Of a stretch of 64,000 nucleotides of DNA, positions 1 through 7,362 are shown in pieces (the stretch's first letter is position 1; each line of letters opens with the position of its first letter). Origin of the DNA: Sulfobacillus sp. (lineage in GTDB: Bacteria > Bacillota > Sulfobacillia > Sulfobacillales > Sulfobacillaceae). The notes under the pieces were generated by a model. The model was not told the DNA's origin. It was given only the letters and a program-made list of their open reading frames with translations, and made no database searches. The stretch covers positions 68,865-132,864 of the forward strand of contig DAIDDL010000004.1 in NCBI GenBank assembly GCA_027309085.1, in the 5' to 3' direction. A program made the translations under genes and the position numbers.

Positions 1-283
1 AGGAAACGGTAGACCACGTCTTTGCCGAATGGCACCTCGTCGGATTGGCGGGTTTCCAACCACCGCCAGAAATTCCATTGGGTGAAGATCAGGCCGAGGA
101 GACACGGCACCACGATACGGGGAGCGATCCCCACCGCAGCTTTATGGATGCCTGCCGCGTGGAGAATGCGGGCGAAGCCGATCGTCGCGAGGAACTGAGA
201 AAGTCTTGAATCCGGATGATTTTATGGTACCTCTTTCTGGCTAGTTTTTGGTTGACACCTAAATTATACCAGAAACGAGGCAT
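1..283 (-). mobile_element. 5' part of an IS4-like transposase gene, frameshifted, cut by window edge
   Basis: Read on the minus strand, this encodes the N-terminal part of a DDE transposase of the IS4 type. The hydrophobic stretch CLLGLIFTQWNFWRW is followed by PFGKDVVYRF, a motif common near the N terminus of these enzymes. The gene runs off the left edge. The reading frame with a start codon (ATG at 283) enters the motif-bearing frame only by a shift at about 190-200, and the motif-bearing frame has no start of its own after an upstream stop. It is therefore probably a disrupted copy, or contains a sequencing error. The family assignment rests on motif memory only. Confidence 0.5.
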
Positions 284-287
284 TTTT

Positions 288-603
288 TGTTGTCAAGCGG
301 TCAGGTAATCGCCAAAAATCGGCGTCCTGACAACGTTTTCGGACACTTTTCTCCTGCGAAAGTTGAGTCATTATACGCATCTCTTTTCGTGGGATTGGAA
401 CGCGCTGAAAGGCTGGAATGCCCTGATGCGGTTGGCGCACTTATTGAATACCCTCATCCTGCACCAAGTCGCCCTATGGGCGACCGTGTTGAACTTAGGC
501 ATCCCAGCGACGATTCGCTGGCTGCGCGCGACCATGTCGGGCCATTGGTTGGATCTCCACCATGTGGCCGTCCAACGCACCCGCCCCCCAGTTGCGACTG
601 ATC
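288..603 (+). pseudogene. C-terminal remnant of a second transposase
   Basis: A plus-strand open stretch without a credible start encodes residues such as LFSWDWNALKGWNALMRLAH followed by LNTLILHQVALWATV. This resembles the extreme C terminus of DDE transposases, where a short basic tail follows a helix rich in Trp, Leu and His. Near 588-593 a run of six C residues breaks the frame. With one C fewer the protein would end LRLIW and stop at 601-603, as expected for a normal terminus. No N-terminal or catalytic portion remains. It is a decayed IS fragment from a different element than the one at 1-283. Confidence 0.5.
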
Positions 604-841
604 TGGTGAATCTTGGTCACCCCCTCGATATCCGTGTCACGAAGCACAGAACCTGGGGAGTCGTGGTATTTCCGCATGGGTTCCACCGGAACGCCATGGA
701 CCGCTGACAGAACCACCCTCCCGAATTTCGGAGAAACCGAACTGTAGCGGGGATGACAACGGTTCTTCCAACAATTCCAGAGCTGTCCCGCCCTGCGCAA
801 GGGTTAGGCGCGCGATCGTGTTCCTGGTATACTGGAGGGGA

Positions 842-1273
842 ATGATGGCCGACGCGAAAGGACTGAACCCCATGAGCGATGCCCCGAAAGCTCCCGCTGA
901 GCCGACCCCTGTCATCGAGATGCCGTGGGTGCTCATCAGCAATCAGATTCAGCAACTCAACGATAACATGAATCAGCGTTTTAACGATGAACGCATGCGC
1001 ATGGATGACCGGTTTGCGGCGCAAGAGCGGCAAATTAATGATCGGTTTGTGGCCCAAGAACGGAGCTTCGCGGATCGGTTTGCCGCGATTGATCAACGGT
1101 TTGTCGGCATTGATCAGCGCCTCGATAAAATGGATCAGCGCCTCGATAAAATGGATCAGCGATTCGATAAAATAGAGCACCGCCTCGAATTTCGGGTCAG
1201 CACGTGGCTCGCCATTATTCTGGCGGCGCTGACGCTCATTATTGGAGTGTTGCTGGGTCATTCCTCGTTATAG
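842..1273 (+). CDS. Coiled-coil protein with C-terminal membrane anchor
   Basis: I do not recognise a named family. The start chosen is the ATG at 842, preceded by GGAGGGG at about 833-839. The first ~35 residues are Pro/Ala rich. Residues ~40-115 form a continuous coiled coil made of short repeats (RFAAQERQI, RFVAQERSF, then DQRLDKM repeated and DQRFDKI). A single hydrophobic helix follows (WLAIILAALTLIIGVLLG), then a short tail ending HSSL. The architecture resembles DUF1640/XhlA-like membrane-tethered coiled coils. A TATACT box at about 827 is a possible -10. The repeat units are near identical at DNA level, so copy number may vary between strains. It lies among IS debris but looks intact. 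Confidence 0.65.
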   Translation: MMADAKGLNPMSDAPKAPAEPTPVIEMPWVLISNQIQQLNDNMNQRFNDERMRMDDRFAAQERQINDRFVAQERSFADRFAAIDQRFVGIDQRLDKMDQRLDKMDQRFDKIEHRLEFRVSTWLAIILAALTLIIGVLLGHSSL

Positions 1274-1299
1274 TAACCATGAACCCCCTCGGATGTGTT

Positions 1300-1324
1300 G
1301 CCTGCGGCCTCCCGCAGGCTTTTG
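1300..1324 (+). terminator. Rho-independent terminator after the coiled-coil gene
   Basis: Stem GCCTGCGG (1300-1307) pairs with CCGCAGGC (1312-1319), a four-base loop, followed by TTTTG. It sits 26 bases after the stop of the coiled-coil gene. Confidence 0.75.
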
Positions 1325-1600
1325 TGTTGCCTGACATTTTTCCTTCACAAAAAAACTGACCAGCGGTCAGCGGCTTTCATCTCCACAGGTAAACCCCGGA
1401 GGTTTTCGCCGCGACTTTCTAAACGGCCCGACACCTCACTCACGGGCGCGGTTTGTTTCACGTTACCCCACTGCCGATGAAGCGACCCGTGCCGGCTTAA
1501 CGATTCGGGTGCATTCCTGATTCCCCAGCGGCCACGCGTTTCATAAGGTTCTGGATCGTCTCTGCCGCGCCCTGACCGGGCGCAGTGTGTCGGTTGTGTG
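1325..1600. other. Intergenic stretch with no gene seen
   Basis: About 275 bases between the terminator and the repeat. Only short open frames without ribosome binding sites are present, and no RNA motif was recognised. On the minus strand this sequence lies directly 3' of the repeat, so it would be the flank (guide side) if the repeat encodes an omega-RNA-like transcript. Confidence 0.4.
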
Positions 1601-1868
1601 ATGAACTCTCCCGCCGCCTAACCCATACGGGTTGAGGCAGGGATTTCTGGGATCACTCCCGGAAGTTCCTGGTTCTACGACCGCTGCGCCGAGCCGTTAG
1701 GCTGCGTGCGTCTTATGCTGGATCTCCCCAGGCGTCGATTCGGACCGTTCCGGCCCTATGCCCTTATAGTAGAACAAAAATTTAGGGCTGTCTAGCCCTG
1801 CGGGCTGGCCCGCTTGACCCCCTCTTGGCTATCGCCTAAGAAGGGGAATGCGCGGGCGTTATGTTCAA
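1601..1868 (-). repeat. 268-bp repeat, copy 1; omega-RNA-like IS200/IS605 right end without tnpB
   Basis: These 268 bases recur at 60713-60980 in the same orientation with a single difference seen (A at 1643, G at 60755). On the minus strand the element ends with a GC-rich stem-loop (core AACCC-GTAT-GGGTT inside CCC..GCC/GGC..GGG) and then GAGTTCAT. That is the layout of the right end and omega RNA 3' end of IS200/IS605-type tnpB elements. The sequences diverge immediately after GAGTTCAT, as expected for an element boundary. No tnpA or tnpB lies beside it. The other end coincides with ATGTTCAA, the first codons of the ssb fragment. The identification is by pattern only. Confidence 0.6.
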
Positions 1869-2070
1869 CGAAATCATCCTCATTGGCCGTCTGACCCGGG
1901 ATCCCGAATTACGGTATCTCCCCAACGGCACCCCCGTCGCGAACTTTGCCGTGGCCGTTTACCGGCCCTTCACGACTCAGCAAGGCCAAAAAGAAACGGA
2001 CTTCATTGACTGCCTAGCGTGGAGCAAACTGGGAGAAACCGCCGCCAACCACCTCCAAAAAGACCGGTGA
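1861..2070 (+). pseudogene. ssb: Truncated single-stranded DNA-binding protein (N-terminal half)
   Basis: The 69 residues MFNEIILIGRLTRDPELRY, PVANFAVAV and FIDCLAWSKLGE are unmistakable SSB OB-fold sequence covering strands 1-4. The protein stops right after NHLQKDR, about where the fold is half complete. Full SSBs are usually 110-180 residues with an acidic C-terminal tip, and here both the second half and the tip are missing. The break coincides with the start of an IS630-type fragment on the opposite strand. The first eight bases are shared with repeat copy 2, so the native promoter and ribosome site were lost at the repeat junction. It is unlikely to be functional and is probably an accessory or plasmid-type ssb relic. 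Confidence 0.75.
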
Positions 2071-2228
2071 CGGTAGGCCTGAAGGTAATGGGAGATGGTC
2101 GCCAAGGACCGGCCGATAATCTGGCTCACTTGGGCATACGGATAGCCTTGGAGGACCAGCGCGACCGCTTGATAGCGCTGTAACACCCACCGACTCGGAG
2201 CGTGCTTCATGGCCACGTATACCATGCC
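2071..2228 (-). pseudogene. N-terminal fragment of an IS630-family transposase
   Basis: On the minus strand, residues PSRWVLQRYQAVALVLQGY then AQVSQIIGRSLATISHYLQA form the helix-turn-helix that opens IS630-type transposases. The fragment ends at the join with the ssb piece around 2070, so only about 50 residues remain and the DDE domain is absent. Possible starts are ATG at 2210 or 2228. Upstream on the minus strand near 2312-2320 there is a TATAAT-like box. Confidence 0.55.
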
Positions 2229-2383
2229 TAAATTCTTCTGGCGGGAGTTGTCGAGCACCGACGGGCGCCGCCAAGTCATTGGGGACCATGCACATGGGAC
2301 ATTCCTGCATTATATGAACAGATGAAGGTACCATAGCGCATTACCGAGGGACAAAATTTTCCAGACGATGCGGCGCCTGGCAT

Positions 2384-2631
2384 TTATAAATCTTTATGGC
2401 CGAATATATAGACATAGACCAGTAGCACCGTCAGTCTATGGCACAGCTGCCGGGACGCCGGGGGTCCGGTAAGCGGGCAAACCGCTCCGTCAGAGGCGGC
2501 AGCAGGGACCAGAGTCCTTCCAGCAGACTGTCGGCGTCCGTTTGGCGGGCGCTCTGCTCGTCCGCAATCGTCTGATAGGCACTTTTGCGGTGAGGAAGCG
2601 TGTTGGGGTGCAATTTGTCGGGGTGGGCCAT
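2384..2631 (-). pseudogene. N-terminal fragment of another transposase, frameshifted
   Basis: The minus-strand start ATG at 2631 is preceded by AAGGAGG (2643-2649) with 11-base spacing. The protein contains ADSLLEGLWSLLPPLTERF then ARLPDPRRPG, a pattern typical of N termini of DDE transposases where a PDPRR box precedes a hydrophobic helix. The continuation HRLTVLLVYVYIF lies in another frame after a shift near 2440-2445. The reading then dies out by ~2384. It is a decayed fragment, and the exact IS family is uncertain. Confidence 0.45.
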
Positions 2632-2642
2632 AAACTCTGAAA

Positions 2643-2692
2643 CCTCCTTGCTGGAGTGGCCGACAGTTCCGCCGGCCACTCCAGCAAGGAGG
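2643..2692. repeat. Perfect 19-bp inverted repeat covering a transposase ribosome site
   Basis: CCTCCTTGCTGGAGTGGCC (2643-2661) is exactly complementary to 2674-2692, with a 12-base loop. The left arm contains the Shine-Dalgarno of the transposase fragment that starts at 2631. A transcript entering from outside would fold and hide that site, as known for several IS elements (for example IS10 and IS200) that block expression from impinging transcription. Confidence 0.7.
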
Positions 2693-3160
2693 CAACGACA
2701 GCCGGAGATCTCCCCCGTCGCCCACGGCCCGATCAACGGGCGGACTGTGGGAGATCCTCTCACGCTATGGTCGCACGACGACTTGTGCGAGGTTCAGCCC
2801 CTTTTGCAACGAAATTTTCTTGGTCATCCCCTCGAACGCACCCGTGCCAACGGTTCCATCACTCATGCTTCAGAACTGCTTGACCACGGACAGTCGCGCC
2901 GGAAATATGGCAGCAGCACAAATCTCACAATGCGTCCCTATCTACATCTCCGCAGGCTCAAAAGGCCGTTTGTGATCATGCCCAAATGCTTGCCAACAGG
3001 GAGTTTGTCCGGTATCCGCCCATCCTTATAGCTCTTTCGGATCACGCCCCCAGGACCGCATGGTCGGCGTATTTTACGACAAACGTCCGTTCTCCGCGCA
3101 TCTCTCCGATTTTATCCTTAGGTTACCGGCTAGTCATAGGCCGTGAAGAGGAGGATTTTT
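2693..3160. other. Intergenic region upstream of cydA, no gene seen
   Basis: About 470 bases. Plus-strand open frames here lack ribosome sites and recognisable protein sequence. The cydAB promoter should lie in the distal part, but no convincing -10/-35 pair was found. Confidence 0.4.
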
Positions 3161-4558
3161 ATGGACCAGTTGGGGTTTGCGCGGCTGCAATTTGGCGTCA
3201 CAACGGTGTATCATTTCTTTTTTGTGCCGATCACCATCGGCCTGGCACTGCTGATTGCGATCTTGGAAAGTATCTATGTCCGGACGGGCAATGAGGATTA
3301 CCGTCCGCTCATCCAGTTTTGGGGACGGCTGTTTCTGATTAACTTTGCCGTCGGAGTCGTTACCGGATTATTGCAAGAATTCCAATTTGGACTGGACTGG
3401 GCCAACTATTCCCGGTTCGTGGGAGACATCTTCGGCGCCCCGCTGGCTGTCGAAGCCCTGCTGGCGTTCTTCATGGAATCCACGTTCATCGGAGTCTGGA
3501 ACTTCGGTTGGGACCGGATCTCCAAGAAGCTGCACCTGACAGCCATCTGGCTGGTGGCCGCCGGCACCATGATTTCGGGATTCTGGATTCTCACCGCGAA
3601 CTCCTTTATGCAGGAGCCGGTGGGATATCAGATGGTCAATGGCCACGCGCAGATGAACAGTTTCGGCGCCCTCCTGACCAATCCGCAGCTCTGGGTCGAG
3701 TTCCCCCACACCATTTTGGCGGCGTATTTGAGCGCGTCATTTTTCATGCTGGCTATCAGCGCCTTTCAGCTGTTGCGCCACCATCATGTTGAGAGCTTCA
3801 AGAAGTCCTTCCGGGTGGCTGCGGTTGTCGGGCTGATCTCGGCGGTGCTGGTCATTTTTGTCGGGGATATGCAAGCCAGCCACCTTGTCAAGTCACAGCC
3901 CATGAAACTCGCAGCGGCGGAGGCGCTGTGGAACACGAGTTCGGTCCACGCTCCGTGGAGCGCATTCAGCATTGTCAACACCAAGGCTCAAAAAGATGAA
4001 CTGTCTATTAAGATTCCGGATATGCTGACGATTTTGGCTTACAAGCGTCTGAGCGGGTCCGTGCAGGGCATCCACCAGGTGCAGGCGGAATATGTTAAGA
4101 AATACGGGCCCGGCAATTATATCCCTCCTGTGGCCCCAACCTATTACGCCTTTCGCACCATGATCTTCGCCGGCACACTCATGCTGGTGTTCGCGGCCTA
4201 CGCCGTCTACCTGCTGCGCCGCTCACGGTATGCCGACAAGCGCTGGTTTCTGAAAGTGTTGGAATGGAGCCTGATCCTGCCCTACCTAGCGAACGCCGCG
4301 GGGTGGATTATGACCGAAGTCGGTCGGCAGCCCTGGGTAGTGTACGGACTGCTCCGCACAGCCAATGGAGTATCCTCACCCGCTAGCGTGTCAGAGACTG
4401 ATATTATCCTGTCGCTGACGACGTTTGCCGTGGTGTATGGCTTCATGGCCGTATCCGCTATCTACCTGTTCCGGAAGTACACCATAATCGGGCTCGATCC
4501 GACGAACGAACCCCAGTCTGCCGACAGCGCGTCCCCGATGATGTTTATCGGGTCCTGA
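3161..4558 (+). CDS. cydA: Cytochrome bd ubiquinol oxidase subunit I
   Basis: This is the haem-bearing subunit of the membrane quinol oxidase that reduces O2 to water. The start is ATG 3161 with AGGAGGA at 3149-3155. The 465-residue protein opens with QFGVTTVYHFFFVP, whose His is the expected haem b595/d-side ligand. It keeps GDIFGAPLAVEALLAFFMES with the conserved glutamates, the Q-loop KLAAAEALW (Lys and Glu of the quinol site), YAFRTM whose Met probably ligates haem b558, and GRQPW. At 465 residues it is shorter than the E. coli protein (~520), consistent with the short Q-loop class. cydB follows after 37 bases, forming an operon. Confidence 0.95.
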   Translation: MDQLGFARLQFGVTTVYHFFFVPITIGLALLIAILESIYVRTGNEDYRPLIQFWGRLFLINFAVGVVTGLLQEFQFGLDWANYSRFVGDIFGAPLAVEALLAFFMESTFIGVWNFGWDRISKKLHLTAIWLVAAGTMISGFWILTANSFMQEPVGYQMVNGHAQMNSFGALLTNPQLWVEFPHTILAAYLSASFFMLAISAFQLLRHHHVESFKKSFRVAAVVGLISAVLVIFVGDMQASHLVKSQPMKLAAAEALWNTSSVHAPWSAFSIVNTKAQKDELSIKIPDMLTILAYKRLSGSVQGIHQVQAEYVKKYGPGNYIPPVAPTYYAFRTMIFAGTLMLVFAAYAVYLLRRSRYADKRWFLKVLEWSLILPYLANAAGWIMTEVGRQPWVVYGLLRTANGVSSPASVSETDIILSLTTFAVVYGFMAVSAIYLFRKYTIIGLDPTNEPQSADSASPMMFIGS

Positions 4559-4595
4559 GCGGAATGAGGCTTGGACACATTGGAGGGATTGTCTT

Positions 4596-5597
4596 ATGTT
4601 ACCGACTATATGGTTTATTCTCATCGGCGTCTTGTTTACGGGCTATTTCATTTTGGAAGGATTCGACTATGGGGTCGGCATGCTGTACTCCTTTATCAGC
4701 CACAATGATACCGAGCGGCGGATGGCGCTCAACACCATCGGGCCCCTGTGGTCAGGCAACGAGGTGTGGCTGGTGACGGCCGGCGGCGCCTTGTTCGCCG
4801 CGTTCCCCTTTTGGTACGCGACATTGTTCAGCGGGTTTTATCTGGCCCTGGTGCTGATGCTGGTCGGCCTCATCTTCCGGGGGGTAGCCATCGAGTACCG
4901 CAGCAAGGACCAGAGTCCCGCATGGCGCAAACGGTGGGACATCATCATGACTGTGGGCAGCTTTCTGCCAGCGCTGCTCTGGGGGGTGGCCTTCGCCAAC
5001 TTTCTGGAAGGCGTCCCCATCAACGCGCAAATGAACGACATTGGCGGGTTCTTCAGCCTGCTGCGGCCCTATACGGTCTGGGGCGGCTTACTGAGCCTGA
5101 CCCTGTTTCTCGCTCAAGGCGCCACATTTCTCACCTTGAAAACGGCGGGTCCGTTGCGCGATTCGGCGCTGCGAGTTGCCAAGCCTTTGCTGAACGCCGC
5201 CATTGTCCTGTCCGCAGTCTTCGTCCTGTGGACGATGGCCATGCCCGCTCTGGGCCACCGGGACTGGTATCTGGTGGTGAGCCTTTTGGGATGGGTCAGT
5301 CTGACTGCCGCACGCATGGTCGTCTCCCAAAAGCAGGGCACGGCTTTTCTCCTGCAGTCGCTCATGATTGCGCTGAGCACCGGGGCCTTTTTCCTCGGGC
5401 TGTTCCCGCACGTGATGGTCTCGACGCTCGGCGCCCAATACGACCTGACCGTTTCATCTGCCGCGGCCAATCCCTACACGCTGCATGTGATGACGATTGT
5501 GGCGCTGACCATGGTGCCCATTGTACTGGCCTACCAGGCCTGGACTTACTGGGTGTTCCGCAAGCGGATTACTCCTGACCAGCACTTGGAATACTGA
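4596..5597 (+). CDS. cydB: Cytochrome bd ubiquinol oxidase subunit II
   Basis: Partner of CydA in the bd oxidase. It is 333 residues, polytopic, and begins MLPTIWFILIGVLFTGYFIL followed by EGFDYGVGML. The EGFD motif near residue 21 is the family hallmark. Also present are GPLWSGNEVWL and FWYATLFSGFYLAL, both typical of CydB. The start ATG 4596 has GGAGGG at about 4580. There is no cydCD nearby, so haem and cysteine export for assembly must be encoded elsewhere. A strong bidirectional terminator follows. Confidence 0.95.
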   Translation: MLPTIWFILIGVLFTGYFILEGFDYGVGMLYSFISHNDTERRMALNTIGPLWSGNEVWLVTAGGALFAAFPFWYATLFSGFYLALVLMLVGLIFRGVAIEYRSKDQSPAWRKRWDIIMTVGSFLPALLWGVAFANFLEGVPINAQMNDIGGFFSLLRPYTVWGGLLSLTLFLAQGATFLTLKTAGPLRDSALRVAKPLLNAAIVLSAVFVLWTMAMPALGHRDWYLVVSLLGWVSLTAARMVVSQKQGTAFLLQSLMIALSTGAFFLGLFPHVMVSTLGAQYDLTVSSAAANPYTLHVMTIVALTMVPIVLAYQAWTYWVFRKRITPDQHLEY

Positions 5598-5612
5598 GCC
5601 AAACCGGGCCCC

Positions 5613-5660
5613 GACCAAAGGACCCCAAGCGCAGTCGGCAGAGGTCCTTTGGTCTTCTTA
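5613..5660. terminator. Bidirectional terminator between cydB and the DoxX-like gene
   Basis: A 12-bp perfect stem, GACCAAAGGACC (5613-5624) with GGTCCTTTGGTC (5643-5654), is followed by TTCTT on the plus strand. It serves the convergent genes cydB and doxX-like. Confidence 0.75.
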
Positions 5661-6080
5661 AGCGGCTTTGGCGTGGCGGGGCTTTCGCACCATCGTGCTC
5701 GCGAACATCAAGTTCATCGTCCCCATCAGCAGATTCAGTTCCATATCGTGGGGTTCTTTAAATCCCAGCGTCAGGAAAAATATGAGGTTTAGGAGAGCCA
5801 ACACCAGTGGGGGAATCCGCCCGCCCCATGACAGCAGCAGGAGGGCGCCGCAGATCAGTTCGATAATGCCCACCGTCAGACCAAACGCCGCCACATGCGG
5901 AAAAATATCGGTGCGGATAATAGAAGCCAGGGGTGTCGTCGGCAATGCCGCTGTCACGCGGGGCACCAGCCAAACACTGGTTGGGGTGTACAGCTTGAAA
6001 ATTCCCCGCCAAAGAAAGTACAATCCGTCAAAAATTCGCAGCACTGTAATCCAGCGGCTGCTGGCCTGGTATCTGATCAT
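5658..6080 (-). CDS. DoxX-like small integral membrane protein
   Basis: 140 residues with four predicted membrane helices, at roughly residues 10-30, 60-85, 88-108 and 112-130. The segment LRIFDGLYFLWRGIFKLYTP resembles the opening helix of DoxX/DoxD-type proteins. DoxD/DoxA is the thiosulfate:quinone oxidoreductase of acidophiles, but DoxX-like proteins are broad and the catalytic role here is unproven. The start ATG 6080 has AAGGAGG at 6088-6094, much better than the longer upstream extension. It is divergent from the di-iron gene and convergent with cydB. Confidence 0.6.
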   Translation of the reverse strand: MIRYQASSRWITVLRIFDGLYFLWRGIFKLYTPTSVWLVPRVTAALPTTPLASIIRTDIFPHVAAFGLTVGIIELICGALLLLSWGGRIPPLVLALLNLIFFLTLGFKEPHDMELNLLMGTMNLMFASTMVRKPRHAKAA

Positions 6081-6244
6081 AACCCCACCTCCTTGCATAT
6101 CTTCTTGACTGGATCTTAACGCAGTTTGGCACTTTCGACCGCATTGCCGCCAAAATAGTCCCAACAGACTACGGTTCCAAAGCCGGCACCCCACGACAAA
6201 ACCGATCAATTTAGCCATAATGAGTGTATAAAGGAGCTGACGCA

Positions 6245-6997
6245 GTGATACGAATAAACCCAGACATGTCCGATGACCAATTGTTAAGACTGTTTGACAA
6301 GGGGACACTGAACCAGTGGACACCCGACGCCATTGAGTGGGGGGATTTGGACCGCATCACACCTGAACTGCGCCACGCCATTGCCCAGGTTCTGACCCCC
6401 GTCTATTTGGGAGAGCAAACGGCCATGTACGGGGTCAGCGCGGTCTTGCCCGACATGCTGAGCCATGGCCACCATGAGGAAGCTCTGTATTTAAGCAGTA
6501 TGGGAATGGATGAAGCCCGGCACTTCCGCAATTTGCACAAGCTGTATCACGTTTTTCAAGAGGAGCCTGTGACCCGCCACCGGATACCAGAAATGTTCCG
6601 CTACCATGCGCGTCTGCTGAGCCACAAGGACTCGACGGAGTGGATCTGGGGTATTTTGATCAGTGATTTATTCGCCAAACATTTTTACGGGGGACTCTAC
6701 CAGCGCTATCCTGACACCATTGTCGGCCGCCTATCCCGGAGGACCCTCAAAGACGAGGCGCGGCATCAGGCCTTTTCAGAACGCTATCTTGAGAAGGTAC
6801 TGCCCACGATGGACAGCGAGCACAAGGCGCAGTTGATTGGTCTGCGCGACGACTTGTTCCGCACGATGGACTCTATTGGCACTAGGCTCAATGATTCCAT
6901 GCTGATGCTGGACTGGGAGCCAGAAAAGTTTCTGCACGATTTGTACCTGGATACAGAGAGATGGGTTCAGCGCCTGGGAATTGAGCCCGGAAATTAA
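6245..6997 (+). CDS. Ferritin-like di-iron protein (AurF/AhpF-type oxygenase-like fold)
   Basis: 250 residues, almost all helical. Four metal-ligand segments are visible: GEQTAMYG, MGMDEARHF, STEWIWGILISDLF and KDEARHQAF. Two EARH (ExxH) motifs plus two isolated glutamates match a carboxylate-bridged di-iron four-helix bundle. GTG 6245 is chosen because AAGGAG sits 9-14 bases upstream. The substrate is unknown; possibilities include an N-oxygenase, ribonucleotide reductase R2-like oxidase or iron/peroxide protein. No obvious redox partner is adjacent. A hairpin overlaps the stop codon. Confidence 0.7.
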   Translation: MIRINPDMSDDQLLRLFDKGTLNQWTPDAIEWGDLDRITPELRHAIAQVLTPVYLGEQTAMYGVSAVLPDMLSHGHHEEALYLSSMGMDEARHFRNLHKLYHVFQEEPVTRHRIPEMFRYHARLLSHKDSTEWIWGILISDLFAKHFYGGLYQRYPDTIVGRLSRRTLKDEARHQAFSERYLEKVLPTMDSEHKAQLIGLRDDLFRTMDSIGTRLNDSMLMLDWEPEKFLHDLYLDTERWVQRLGIEPGN

Positions 6998-7006
6998 TCC
7001 GGGCTC
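6983..7006 (+). terminator. Hairpin overlapping the di-iron gene stop codon
   Basis: GAGCCCGGA (6983-6991) pairs with TCCGGGCTC (6998-7006). The stop codon lies in the loop. There is no clear T-run after it, so it may terminate weakly or protect the 3' end. Confidence 0.5.
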
Positions 7007-7362
7007 TCCCGAGCCTTCTCTTTCCCGGCACCGGTGCAATTCCGCAGGGCGCTCGGTGGGAATTGGATCGCCTTCCGCGTGGACGCATTAATCTTGTGCG
7101 GGCCGTAGAATTGCATGCCCGAAAACTGGCTGACTCCAGCCAGAGATGGGTCAATAATCTCTCCCGCCCGTCGTTGTGGCAGGCAATCCTCTTCTCTCTC
7201 GGTCCCGTGCACGAACCTTGCGGAAATGTTTGCGCCATATTCACACTCCCCTGCCCGTGTGACGCCGCCATCCCTCCCCTACATACTTGTTGATGTCAAG
7301 ATTATGCTGTATTTCGGCTGCCCAAAGATGCCGTGATATACTGAAAATAAAGGAGGCTGCCT
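7007..7362. other. Intergenic stretch, no gene seen
   Basis: About 355 bases on the 5' side of the AbiEii-like gene. I found no supported ORF or RNA gene. A possible extended -10 (TGATATACT) lies at about 7331-7341 just upstream of the next gene. Confidence 0.4.

Noticed and set aside
1295-1480. 61-codon plus-strand frame after the coiled-coil gene
   Set aside because: It starts within the terminator hairpin and has no ribosome site.
2600-3031. 143-codon plus-strand open frame
   Set aside because: No ribosome site or recognisable sequence. It reads through the opposite strand of a transposase fragment and a 19-bp inverted repeat.
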